From Phlebotomus papatasi (Eukaryota > Arthropoda > Insecta > Diptera > Psychodidae): a stretch of 64,000 bases of DNA. The position numbers and the translations under genes were made by a program. The notes beneath the pieces were generated by a model. The model made no database searches. It was not told the origin of the DNA and was given only the letters and a program-made list of their open reading frames with translations. Where the stretch lies: the NCBI RefSeq assembly GCF_024763615.1, contig NC_077222.1, forward strand, positions 93,715,417-93,779,416, in the 5' to 3' direction. Below, piece after piece: positions 9,661-20,178 of the stretch. Every line of letters begins with the position of its first letter. Positions within the stretch are counted from its first letter, which is position 1.

Positions 9661-11491
9661 ATATTAGGTGAGATTCTTAACAATCTCACCTACTATAATC
9701 CTAACAAAATTTCATGTCGTCCGATCGACCTCAAATTTGGCCAAAATGTGTTTCAGCACTTCCTGATCACGAATATATATGTGGCTAATTTACGTTCCCG
9801 GCCGGCCGGCCGGCCGGCCGGCCGCTCTTTGGAGCTTAATAGCTCCTAAACTAAAAAAGATATCGACTTGCGGTTTCCGGCAAAGGTTATATATCGGGTG
9901 AAAATTGCAACTTGGTGCATAGACCCCCCACCCCCCACCCCTCCTTCCGCCATTTTGAAGACCACCCTTTTTTTGTTTTCTCAATAGCTCCGCCCCTATG
10001 GCATTCAGCGGACTAAAATTTTAGTATGTTATAGCTGGGCCTTAGAGCTTTCCATCAATACCAAACTTAAGGTCCCCCGACCCCCCTGACCCGAGCTATA
10101 AGGGTCCAAAAAAAATTTCTTAAAATGGCCATAACTCCGGTTCTAATCGTCAGAATTTAAAAAGTGAGGGCTTTTTGGAAAGCTCTCGTGAAATGCCACT
10201 TCCCCTTCTAACATCGCAAGTTCATAAAACCACCGCTAGGGGCGCTTTTTTTAAAAAGAAAATTTTTAAATCTTAAAAGTTAAATAACTCAAAAATTCCA
10301 TTGTGCATCGGGCTGAAAATTTAGTATGTTGTAGCCGTTGATTATACCTATCAAACAAAAAAAACCTTAAGTCGATCCATAACCCCTGACCCGAGCTATA
10401 AGGGGTCAAAGTTCGAACATTGACCGGCCTCTATCTCCGGTTCTAATTTACATAGCGACCTAAATTTTACCTTTTTGGTTTCGTCTCGATGAGCACTTTC
10501 AGATGGAAGTTCAAAAAGTCACCACAGGTGGCGCTGTGATAGCATCAAAATTCATCGAAATTCAAAATCACTTTTCTCAAAAACGGCATTGTGCAAGTTA
10601 ATGAAATTTTAGTATGTTGTAGTCCAGTCTAGGACGTTTCCAAAATGGTGCGTATGCGCGCTGTGGTTTCAATAGAACCGGAGATATGAGGGGTCAAAGT
10701 TCACGAAATTCAAAAAATCATATCTCCGGTTCTATGTGACCGATTTTGATGAATGAGGGCTTAAACGAAAGATCTCACCAAATGCTACAACTTTCTAGAA
10801 TATTTGAACTTCGTGGGACCAACACCAGGGGCGCCACAGTCGAAAAACCAATTTCAATATCACATAACCTCAATTATCTCGACTGTCGCTGAACCGATTT
10901 TGATGATTACTTCAACATAATTGTAGAGCACATTTGTCTCTACATTTCGTCCATACATCATTTTCCGCTCAGACTACGCTATCACTTCGATTTTGCCGTT
11001 TAAGTGTGAAAAAATTGATTTTTCCCATAATAACGCTTTGAAATCACTCAGATGCCAATTTGACTGCCTCTACTCCACCGAGACACTTAAAATAGGGGTT
11101 TAAATGGAAAGTCCCGCAAAATACAACAATTCTTTGATATAGTTGAAGTTCAACAAATGAACACTTGGGGAACTCTGGATGAAAAAACGAGTTAAGAAAC
11201 AAAAAACCTCGCTTATCTTGGCTTCTGAGTAATCGATGAGTTCAAGTTCTACGGCAAAATTATAGAGAACATTCTGGTCTACATTTCACCCATATAACAC
11301 TTTTCTGTCAGTTCATCCAAATCCTTGATATTTTGGTTCAAATACAAAACTTGTATAATTTCACGAATTTGATTCAAGATAACTGAATGGCGTCTCCCTA
11401 CTTCAGCATCAAATCGAATTTGCATGCACTCCGAGTTAGCTCACGTTAAGAATCTCACCTACATAAGCCGGTTAGGATTATCTGTCCCTTT
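9661..11491. mobile_element. 1.83-kb modular non-coding element, copy A
   Basis: It is nearly identical along its whole length to 49302-51133, with only scattered substitutions. The flanks differ on both sides, which fixes the ends (ATATTAGGTGAGATTC at the left, ATCTGTCCCTTT at the right). The left end is a palindrome, AGGTGAGATT-CTTAAC-AATCTCACCT. GTTAAGAATCTCACCT and GTTAGGATTAT near the right end are inverted copies of left-end blocks. A GGCC tract of six repeats (9800-9823) follows. The interior is about five diverged modules of roughly 290 bp, several holding AAATTTTAGTATGTTRTAG and ending near GGGGCGC. No protein is encoded. The subterminal repeats, terminal palindrome and tract suggest a Helitron/Helentron-like non-autonomous element. 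This is inference. Confidence 0.8.
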
Positions 11492-11744
11492 CTTAATGGA
11501 ATGGTATCAAATTTGGAATTGTTGGGAAGGCATTGAAATTCTTGAAAAGACTGAACCGGTTCCAATCGGTTCTGAACCTGTTCATAACCATAAGGTATTT
11601 TGAGCAAAGTTTTGAGGGATTTATAAATCGTTTCAAATGGGTTGTGAACCGGGAAAGTGAAAAAGAAATTGCCCAGTACAGTGGGAAAAACTCTCCGAAA
11701 TCCTTTAACTCGAGAACTTCTCATATAGGATATATAGTATCTAA

Positions 11745-11872
11745 TGGTGTCAAGCAATTTTCGTCAAAAATGGCATTTTTTAAAAAAATCTGATGTTTCT
11801 GCCTACAAGGATAGGGGAAATTTTCTTTAAAAAGGCACTTTTAAAAAAAATTCTAATAGTGTGTAAACGCCA
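11745..11872. mobile_element. MITE with TWA duplication (TGGTGTCTACACACTA family), copy 1
   Basis: It starts TGGTGT and ends GTGTGTAAACGCCA, with TAA on both sides (11742-11744 and 11873-11875). The interior contains TTTCTGCCTACAAGGATAGG. Copies at 28886-29006 and 30262-30402 have TTA on both sides. A 3-bp TWA duplication is typical of PIF/Harbinger-type insertion. It is non-coding. Confidence 0.75.
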
Positions 11873-11875
11873 TAA

Positions 11876-12274
11876 GATACGACGCTTTTCCACCCTCTTT
11901 TTTTTAGCACAAATACCTTCCAATAATCTCTTTAAAATTTCAAAAATAAATGGAGTTCGCTCAATAATTACGTAAATTTAGAAAAATTAAATTTTATCTG
12001 TTTTAGGAACATTTTCCTTACAAGAAATCTTTTAACAAACTTAATTAAAACATATTTCTTGTTAATAATGAGATTCTTATCGGAAACAGCGAGGAAATCT
12101 TCTAAAATCAATTTCAAGTTTTGTTCTAAATTATCCCATTGCACCCTATTTATATTAAATTCTAAGCTTCAGTCGATAAATTAATTTTTTTTCAATTTTG
12201 TGAACTTAAAATTGTAAATGTATTTTCAATGAATTCTATATGTTTGTAAAAATCCTGCTTGTTATAAGCGTTAT
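11876..12274. other. Non-coding interval
   Basis: AT-rich sequence with no coding signal or repeat boundary found. Confidence 0.4.
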
Positions 12275-12426
12275 ACCCTAGACACACTTACGACTTAAGC
12301 CAAGAGACGACTTAGTGAAAAATGATGGAAATGAAGTTTAACCATTATGTCGAGTATAATTACACTAAATTACACTATATATTACACTAAGAAGTCTCTC
12401 GGTTAATCCTCAGGTCTGTCAAGGGC
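12275..12426. mobile_element. MITE with CCCTAGACACAC ends, copy 2
   Basis: The left end is ACCCTAGACACACTTACGAC with AAGCCAAGAGACGACTTAG. The right end is the inverted equivalent, ending GACAGACC's complement and GGGC. It is shorter inside than the 3477-3701 copy. Confidence 0.7.
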
Positions 12427-12869
12427 CTTACTATTCTAATCCGTTTCTGGGCCGCTTCGAAGCCGAAGCGGTGTCCTAACCTTCTAGGTCTTTGTCACTG
12501 TATCTATAAGTTAGAGATCCGACATAGTCAGTCCGGTTTAGAATGCCAAAGAAGAAGAACGTGTGGACTAGGGTCTCTTGAAGGAAACTGGCTGGATGTC
12601 AAAAGATGTTGTTTTGAGAAAGCCCATTCCCTCTCAATCCTTCCAACCTAAGAATTCGATCGGTAATTTACACAGGGTCTATTGTTACTCAAATTCTTAA
12701 GGATTTTTTAACAAAATTTCTTTTGTGAGAAAGGGGAATTTCATGCACACATTATACTTTGGAAAATTTCTTCATTATGAGATTATCTATCTTGTCATTA
12801 TATTATCTTGGTAGAAGATCCATTTAATGCCATGTCTCATTTGATGACACCCATAATAAATTTATATTA
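12427..12869. other. Non-coding interval, GC-richer at 12440-12680
   Basis: The segment around GCTTCGAAGCCGAAGC is a short palindrome in moderately GC-rich sequence that may be an old transposon remnant. No motif allows a call. Confidence 0.35.
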
Positions 12870-13090
12870 GGGTATGTGTAATCAAATTTTGGCATAGTTT
12901 AATATTTGAAATACAAATTGAATTTTTTCTTGCTTTTTTTAAGGAGTGTTGCTTGTGACCATTCAGATAGTCTATCGTCTTTGTTTTCTCTAAAATTATT
13001 CTCAATGCATTTTTAAATGAATAAAAATATAAATATTGGGTAATATTTCAGCCACCATGATTCTCAAAGATACTTGCCTTTACGGAATAC
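12870..13090. mobile_element. Truncated copy of the TAGGGTAAGTGTGCC family
   Basis: Starting after a TA, GGGTATGTGTAATCAAATTT is followed by TTTGGCATAGTT, AAGGAGTGTTGCTTG and AATAAAAATATAAATATTGG. These match the first half of 51855-52277 in order. The right end is missing. Confidence 0.65.
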
Positions 13091-14680
13091 TTAAAAAGTC
13101 TTTTTTTTGTTTTTTATTTCATAAAAAAACATTCATTATTAAAAGGCTTAAAAATAAAGATAAACCTTTGTGAAACTATCCTAGCATCCTATATCCCTTG
13201 ACAGATTATATTGTAAAAAAAAGTAATACATGAAAGGTTAAATACGAAACAAACTTTTCTCAGTGTAAACCGTCAATAGCATTGCTTTATTGAACGTTAT
13301 TACAAAAATAGATCTAGGTATAGATCTTCTTTCGCGATCTGGGGATGATCAGTAAAGTAAGCTTCTCAGCAAGAGAGTGCGAACAAAGAATATGATAAAA
13401 TGTGCCGTGAGCTTTTAATAAAACACTTATCGTGGTGGGTGATCGATCCATTGGGCTGTTGTAGGTAAATATTGAAATGCTTTTAATGCACATATCCATG
13501 TGGGTGGATTGTCAATTGCAGTCATAATTTTTTATGACACCTATAGATTAAGAAGCTCTCTTAACTGACTTTATGGCAATGTCGATATGATTTGAATTTA
13601 CGATCAATATTGAGGCTGTCTCCATCGATGGGTAGATTTTTCGGGTTGTTAAATGCAATCCTCGACACTGATCCTCTCACAACCATGATCATTACCAAAG
13701 TGATTTTGATCATGAAGAAGAGAGTGGCTATTGAGAGATTAAATTTAAATGGACACAAAGCAGAAGCATTCAATTAAAATTCTTTCTTCAACTTCAATTT
13801 TCTCTACGGTTTTAGTGGGTGAGTTGGCAAGAGGCCATAGAGATCGCTAAGGAAATTGACGAAGACAAAAAATTGATCATGATTGTGTTAAAATATGCCC
13901 ATTATTCCTTCACTATCATTCACACATATTTCAAATAGCACAAATTACAATCTCAAGAATCAAATTTTACCACATTCTCTCCACGAGGCACAAACAAAAC
14001 AAGAATTTTACCTTGGAGGATGCCCCTTTGATTAAGAAAAATCCATACTCAAATGCTCAAGACATGGTTAAAATTTCAAATATTCTCGCGCCTCTCTTTC
14101 GTCTTATATAGAGTTTTTTAAAAAAAAGCAAGAGAGAAAAGATATAAAATTACATGAGTTGATTTATCTGCTGGCAATGATCAGTCAGAGTTGGATGAAA
14201 CACAATAACCATAATTGAATCATTTCATCCAATCTATCATTGTAGCTTTGTATTAAATGACTATTTTATTGATCTCATTACACTCCATTAAAAACACCCA
14301 ATCAATTTTGAAAATCGCATTCAAATGCTTGAATCTCTCATAGATCTCATTTCCAAACGCATTTTGCCGCGGAAAAGATCTTAGAGCATCGAAACATGTG
14401 TTATTGACAATGTACATAGTACCTTTAGGATGGAAATAGCATTTGAAAAATTGATTGATTCACCTCTCTTCACAGCCTGATCGCTCTTGCACATTAAATC
14501 TAATCGTATTAAAATTTTCATCATTTAATGTCTCTAATGATTCATACTTAATGATTTATTTTTGTGCAAAACCTGGAAAGTCTGAGAATTCTCATGTTCA
14601 TTGTATTTTTTTACTTGAGATATTATTTTCATTTCTTTATTCCTTTATTTCTCTGCTCTTGTTCTTAGTTATAAATTTCC
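13091..14680. other. Non-coding interval
   Basis: Short overlapping frames on both strands at 13560-13780 have no recognisable motif. A CTCAGTGTA at 13260-13268 could be a lone CACTGAG-type end. Nothing else can be supported. Confidence 0.4.
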
Positions 14681-14688
14681 TCCAGGGT

Positions 14689-14745
14689 TCCATATTCGGG
14701 CCAATTTTGTTCGCACTGTTTTTTTATAAATGTAATGTGTGAATT
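14689..14745 (+). pseudogene. Possible reverse-transcriptase remnant (QGSxxGPxLF motif)
   Basis: The plus-strand frame reads LQGSIFGPILFALFF. This fits the conserved QGSxLGPxLF block of non-LTR retrotransposon reverse transcriptases. The expected YADD block does not follow in any frame within 250 bp, and the upstream part of the frame does not resemble the domain. It is either a very decayed fragment or chance. Confidence 0.3.
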
Positions 14746-15037
14746 CCTGGTGAAATTAGTTACGATTAATTGTAATGCTTCAAGTATTATCTCTATTTTG
14801 GTATTGTTAAATGCTCCAGAGGTGTCAATGAATGTACACATACTTCAAAGAAATATGGGAAAAAATTTAAAGTGTCCGAAGCCGGAATGTGTGCGAAGCC
14901 TGAAAGCCTTCCTTTAGCATATTTAAGGGCTACAATAGACTAAATTAAATTTAGATTACAAAATGTTAGGGAGAATATAAAATGACATTAAAGATGACAA
15001 AATTAAAAACCAAAAATTAGACAAAAAGACGGAAGTA
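14746..15037. other. Non-coding interval
   Basis: No recognisable structure. Confidence 0.35.
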
Positions 15038-15267
15038 GGGTCGGAGGAACGTCTGTTCGACAGGGAATCCCTATTGACACTTTTGCCAAAATGTTGAAAA
15101 TTATTTAATATATCTAGTAAAATATAAGTAATATAACGTTTTTTTCTCTAATATACCTTTTACTATAAATAGAGATGTTCAAATTTCATATCCCAAATGG
15201 TACAGAGTAGGGTGTCAATAAGTGCTGACACGAGTTCTTAAAGTGTCAATAGACGTTCCTTTCACCC
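15038..15267. mobile_element. TA-flanked MITE (GGAACGTCT family), copy 1
   Basis: The left end is GGGTCGGAGGAACGTCTGTT and the right end is GACGTTCCTTTCACCC, with TA at 15036-15037 and 15268-15269. TGTCAATA/TGACAC motifs repeat near the right end. The copy at 35266-35494 is closely similar over the full length, so both ends are firm. It is non-coding. Confidence 0.88.
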
Positions 15268-17029
15268 TAACAGGTGAAGTTCAATATGCCAAATGTCCTC
15301 ATGCACATTAAATAAAATATTAATGATTCTATAAGACCGTTTTTTTTCCTCTTTGGGTATATCTTTCAACGAAAACCATTCCCTGAGAGTTCAATTTTCC
15401 CATTTATATTATTTTCCCATTGAAATTAATACAGAATGTCTAAATGCAGTATCACACATGCATCTCTCAGACCAATCGCAAGAAAGAAAGGTTTATTGGC
15501 AATAATTAAAAATCCATCCATATCAATTAATTAATTATCTTTCGAGGTTCTTTTGCAGTAAGTGAAAGAGTCTTGTGAGAAAAATTCACAGCCCAGTTCC
15601 AGCAGATAAATAAAAGAAGTGAATTATATTTGAGGCCAACAAAAAGCTCAATTAATTGAATAAAGAATATGGCAAGAGGTCATTGTACATTGAACACTGA
15701 TTGAGTTATAAAGTGATGATGTGAGCTGAGTTTTTACACCTCACAAAGCCCAGCAATATTATGCTCTTTTGGGGGGAGGGTTGGACCACAAACGAGATAT
15801 TCCAGAAGGTGATAGAAAAAAAAAAACTATTTGATGATTGATGTTATTCAAATTATGTGGCTGGAAGTTTACACAGCGATCTCTCAATTGAGTTGGAAAG
15901 TTTTTAGCCATATCGTGATATACGAAAATAATTTAAATTAACTACTGTTTCTAACGAGACTGACAATTTGACAGGTTTCCAGGGAAGTGCTGACGATGGA
16001 TAGAAAAAAAAGGTTTCCACTAATATTTACTCTCACCTTGTCGAAACTCCCAATCATTCCTCAATGCCTTTAATCAATATCATTTTGGGTACCATGATCG
16101 CTTTCGATGTAATGCAAATAGAACAGAAAAATAGGTGAATGGCTTTGGGTGAGAAAATGATCTACACAAGATCATTAAATTGACAAAAAAAACCATTCAT
16201 CCAATTATCGCCTTTTTGAATTTTAATTAATATATATTTCTCTCGTGAGATTGGCCAGAGTCTCTTTGGCTTTATCAGGGACTGTTCGGACTGTTCGTTA
16301 CTCAACTCAACATTGGATAAAAGTGGATTTAGAGTTAATGCCAAGGGGGCGAACAAATTGCTTCTTTATTGTTCGCACGAGAACTCTAAATGCTCAATAA
16401 CACTGATAGAAAATGACTTTTGAGTGAAAGCCATTCTCTGATACTGAAATGTGAGGGAAGATTCTTCCATTTGCTACCTCCATTGGGATCAAGAGCATTA
16501 TTGAGTATCAAGAAGAGACTTTCTGAATTGAAATTTCACGTAATGTGGATTCAATCCCATTTATTAATTAACAGATTACGTCCATAAAGATGTTTTGAGC
16601 CATTGAGAGCTACTGAAGTGCACATAATTTAATTATCAGTCTTTATTGAAATAATCTTTAGGCAACCGGGGACTACTAAAGAGTAAGACTATTGCATAAA
16701 CAATAACCAAGGCGATGAAAAATGTATAGAGTGCTCGTACTCAGAATAGTTTAAGTGCCTTGTGGAATATAGTCTGAAAAATCGCTTATTTAATAACTTG
16801 GATTAAATAATGTTAAGATAGAAATTATAAAATAATATCCATTAAAGTGAATAGCACTTTTTGAAAAATTCATTACTGATCAGATATAGTTCATAATCAG
16901 TAGGATTTTCAATTATTTTCAAATGTATTTAACATTTTTCAGAAACTTCATTTTCGATTTTTTTCGGTAATCTGTTCTTTGCCGAAAACCAATTTGGAAA
17001 TAAAGACTGCAATTCTTTTAATAATTTAG
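15268..17029. other. Long non-coding interval
   Basis: AT-rich, no long or patterned frame, no repeat boundary seen. Confidence 0.45.
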
Positions 17030-17031
17030 TA

Positions 17032-17247
17032 GGGGACGGTACTCTTCCTTCGAACGTTCATGCCTTCGTATAATGTGAATTTTCTTTTAATTTTCCTAAG
17101 ATACTTGCACATTTCTATTAAATGTTAGTTGGCTTATCATCAATTGTTGATAATTGCGTGATAATTTAGTGTAAATCTCTTGCGAAAAATAAAAGAAATT
17201 TACATTATTCGAAGGCATGAACGTTCGAATTGAGAGCACTTTCTCCT
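17032..17247. mobile_element. TA-flanked MITE (GAACGTTC family), uninterrupted copy
   Basis: The left arm is GGGGACGGTACTCTTCCTTC with GAACGTTCATGCCTTCG. The right arm is CGAAGGCATGAACGTTCG, ending TTTCTCC. TA precedes it at 17030-17031; the right TA (17248-17249) is preceded by one extra T. Centre to centre it matches 95-522 in reverse orientation without the nested insert. Confidence 0.85.
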
Positions 17248-17589
17248 TATTATGAAATTCAAGAGCACTTTGAAGATTATTAAAGAGTTTTTCCATAACC
17301 TAAATTAAAAAGTCCTGTATTTTTTCTATTGCCTAATAGTATATAGTACGACTAGTCACATTTATTGAAAAACATAGGAAAAATTTAGTCATTATGAAGC
17401 TTGGGACCGTCCAAAGCATGGGCACTTTCCCCTACAACATTTTCAGAATCCAATTCCAGGTCTTTTTGAAAATAACAGACATAAAAGCAAAGAAACGCCG
17501 AGCAGATTAACAAGCACTTGGGCGAACTCCTAAAACTTTGAAAAGCGTTTACCCTACTTCTTATTTTTACCGAGTGTTATACAGGCTCT

Positions 17590-17795
17590 GAACCTAAAGG
17601 TTCAGTTATTTAGCTTAACTACTCTTATTTCTTATCAGTCAAGATTTGTTAAAAAAATTAACTTAAGTTTGGATTATTAAGTAAAAATGATCTAATAGAT
17701 TCTGAAAATCCAATAAAATTGGTTATTATTTAGGGTTATGAAATCTTTGGGAACTAGGTTAAACCTCTAGTCTGAAGACAGCTTAACGAATAAAG
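17590..17795. repeat. Dispersed repeat (TAGTCTGAAGAC family)
   Basis: Blocks TTCTTATCAGTCAAG, AACTTAAGTTTGGATTATTAAG, GGGAACTAGGTTAAACC and TAGTCTGAAGACAGCTTAACG are in the reverse order of those at 7386-7540. It is non-coding. Confidence 0.5.
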
Positions 17796-17934
17796 GCTTA
17801 TTCTCTTCACAATTAATTCTCTCTTCTTTCGGAACTAAAACAATTTTTGGATACCTATTCGTTTCACTTTTTACAACATAAAATATTCAAAATTGTGTCT
17901 AAAAAATGAATTTTCTTAGAAAAAAAATCCAATA

Positions 17935-19107
17935 GGGGAAGAGCCTATAATTTTGCACAGCGTGCTTATAAGCATCAATGTTCCAAGTTTGAAGTACGAT
18001 ATTTTCAATAGTAATTGATTTTTTTTGTTACTCTCTTTTCAGAAGGGTTGTTTAGAAACTTGACAAGGGTTTATTGTCTTTGTTTGTACTAAAATTAGTC
18101 TTAATAAGTTTGAAAATGAATTGATATGTAAAGGTGAATTTCACTAAAATTTTGGACACCTTGGTTGTAAATTTGGATACTTTGCTTGTAATTTTGGACA
18201 GCCAATCCGCTTCAATAGGATGCCCTTTTTTCTCAATTTCAAGAACCTATCTTACCAAGTCTTCTTACTGTTTATGAGACATAATCGTAGAGGAGTCCGG
18301 AAATTTTTCATATCATTCATTAAAGTGAATTGACTTCAGTACTCCAAGTACGCGCGGATTTGCGCATTCTCTGACCTTTCCGGGATCCCTCTAAGGCTTT
18401 TCTCACTACATCTCGTTCGTAGAGATGATGTTTCTTTGTTTCTCCAGGTATTTACATAACCTAGTCATCACAAAAACTAAAACTTCACAAAATTTCGAGA
18501 AAAAATACCTGTCTAAAATAAGACGTATCACCTCATTTGTGAAGTTCTTAGATAAAATTGTCCATTATTCACACGAAAAACACAATTCACAAGGCAAATT
18601 TCACTTCAGATCAAATGTACAAATCACCATTAACGTGAATCAACACAATATACAATGAAAATTTAATAATATCACTTAGAAATATCGGGGAAAGATTAGT
18701 AGTACTTCACCACAGCTAAAGCGAAGTTCTGTCATTCTCGTAAGCAATTACACACACTGAATATTCAACAAAGCAATTTTAACTCAAATCTTATTCAAAA
18801 TTTAACGAATTTAGTGTTAAAATCTTCCAAAAAGAACAAATAATTAGATAGAATTCATTATTCATCAAATATTGGAATAAAAATTTTGAATTTTAATTAA
18901 TTTGTTTTTAGTGTCCAATATTACCTTTAAAGTGTCCAAAATTAGAAGCTGTCCAAAATTATGAGCCTTTACCCTATTTAGGTAGATGAAATTATTCATC
19001 AAATATTGAAATAAAAATCCATAATTTTAATCAATTTTTTTTAGTGTCCAATATTACCTTCAAAGTGTCCAAAATTAGAAGCTGTCCAAAATTATGAGCA
19101 CTTCCCC
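17935..19107. mobile_element. TA-flanked element (AATTTTGGACAG family) with duplicated right end
   Basis: The left end is GGGGAAGAGCCTATAATTTT and the right end is AAAATTATGAGCACTTCCCC, with TA at 17933-17934 and 19108-19109. The right-hand 130-140 bp is present twice in tandem (about 18840-18974 and 18985-19107). Each copy holds GTGTCCAATATTACCTT and GTCCAAAATTAGAAGCTGTC. The first copy also ends in a plausible terminus, ACCC-TA. The left interior resembles the 51855 element. It is about 1.17 kb and non-coding. Confidence 0.8.
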
Positions 19108-19232
19108 TATCTCGATTTCCTTCAAATTGTTTTAAGCGATCATGAAATACAATTATAAGAATTGTTTTTTTAAGATTTTTTTTGTGATCTGTCCCGCTGA
19201 ATTACGTGTTGCTCATATTCCATCAATTAGGA

Positions 19233-19765
19233 GGGCAGTGAGATATATCCGAAAATGGTAAAATAACTTTTAGAAAATGTTAATTTTTCCCTACGGTAAT
19301 GATCAGAAATCGTTGAAAACAACCCCCTGCCAAGTTGCCTGAAATTTGAAGCCACTTTCTCATACTTCGATTTAAATTTATATGGGAATTTCTTTTGCAC
19401 TCGCTACCGTTATGCTAAATATTTAAAAAGTGAGAAGTTTCTCCGTATTATAAGACACCTTTCCGTATGGAGAGATAAATGTACTAAATTTTTGTTTAAA
19501 TAATTCTTTTCCTCGGAGCACTGTGAGCTGAGTCCGAGATCAATTTAGGAATTGGCTTCAAATAGCTCAATATAAAAAAGGCCAACTTGCCAGGGGGTTG
19601 GTTGAAAATATTACATTTTTTTAGGTATATTAGGGGTTAAAATTACGCTTTTTAATGTTAATTTTACTCCTGAAAAAGTGTAAATTTAACACGAAAAATG
19701 TCGATACATTTCTAGATCGAAAAATGTTACCGTTAGTACGAAAAAACGTTAATACTCCACCATAC
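19233..19765. mobile_element. CACTGAG-family MITE, diverged and interrupted
   Basis: CAGTGAGATATATCCGAAAA, TAAAATAACTTTTAGAAAATG and CTACGGTAATGATCAGAAATC match the start of 54330-54580. After the insert, TATTACATTTTTTAGGTATA and the GTTAATTTTACTCC block continue the same match. The far end is degraded. Confidence 0.7.
19320..19600. mobile_element. hAT-type MITE nested in the 19233 element
   Basis: The 18-bp inverted repeats read CAACCCCCTGSCAAGTTG, differing at one base. An 8-bp duplication, GTTGAAAA, lies on both sides (19312-19319 and 19601-19608). The intact paralogue at 54330 carries a single GGTGTAAA at the same place, which confirms the insertion. An 8-bp duplication with CA-starting ends fits the hAT superfamily. 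It is 281 bp and has no coding capacity. Confidence 0.85.
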
Positions 19766-20146
19766 GACGAGACGCTCCAATGAATCACTCATTAGTCCAA
19801 TAATTTGTAATATATTTTTTTGAAAAAAATCAATTAAGCAATTTAATTTAAATATCTATTAAAAATTCCATGAAGCTTGGTTGTGTCCTTCTTCTCCGAA
19901 AAATCGCGAAAAATAATTTTTGGATTCCTTAGGACAATTTATTGAGTTTTTTATCAAAACTTTTGTATTGTCAGAAATTCTAGTAATAACTCAAACATAG
20001 TAGAAACTATTGTATTAATTTTTAGATAATTTTTAGAATCATTAAGGCAAACATTTAGTATTTAGTTCATATCTAAAGTATCAAATTTTTGCTATGAATT
20101 TAAGTGTCTTTAAAGGACATTTGAGTACCTTTGAAATTTAATACAT

Positions 20147-20178
20147 TAGGTGTGATCCTTATATGATCACACCTATTT
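20147..20178. repeat. Hairpin resembling the end of the 1.83-kb modular element
   Basis: TTAGGTGTGATCCTTATATG and its partner GATCACACCTAT form a palindrome. It has the same layout as AGGTGAGATT-CTTAAC-AATCTCACCT at 9661 and 49302, including the outer TTA. It may be a lone terminus of a related family. The rest of such an element was not found next to it. Confidence 0.45.

Noticed and set aside
9790..9984. A minus-strand frame with a G/R-rich and AAGRPAGRPG segment, present in both 1.83-kb copies (also 49431-49658)
   Set aside because: It arises from the GGCC tract and a C-rich run. It is conserved only because the copies are nearly identical, and it has no domain.
8489..13268. A single large TA-flanked element bounded by CACTGAG at 8491 and CTCAGTG at 13260
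   Set aside because: Only about 10 bp of the ends agree and several independent elements lie between. It is more likely two unrelated ends.
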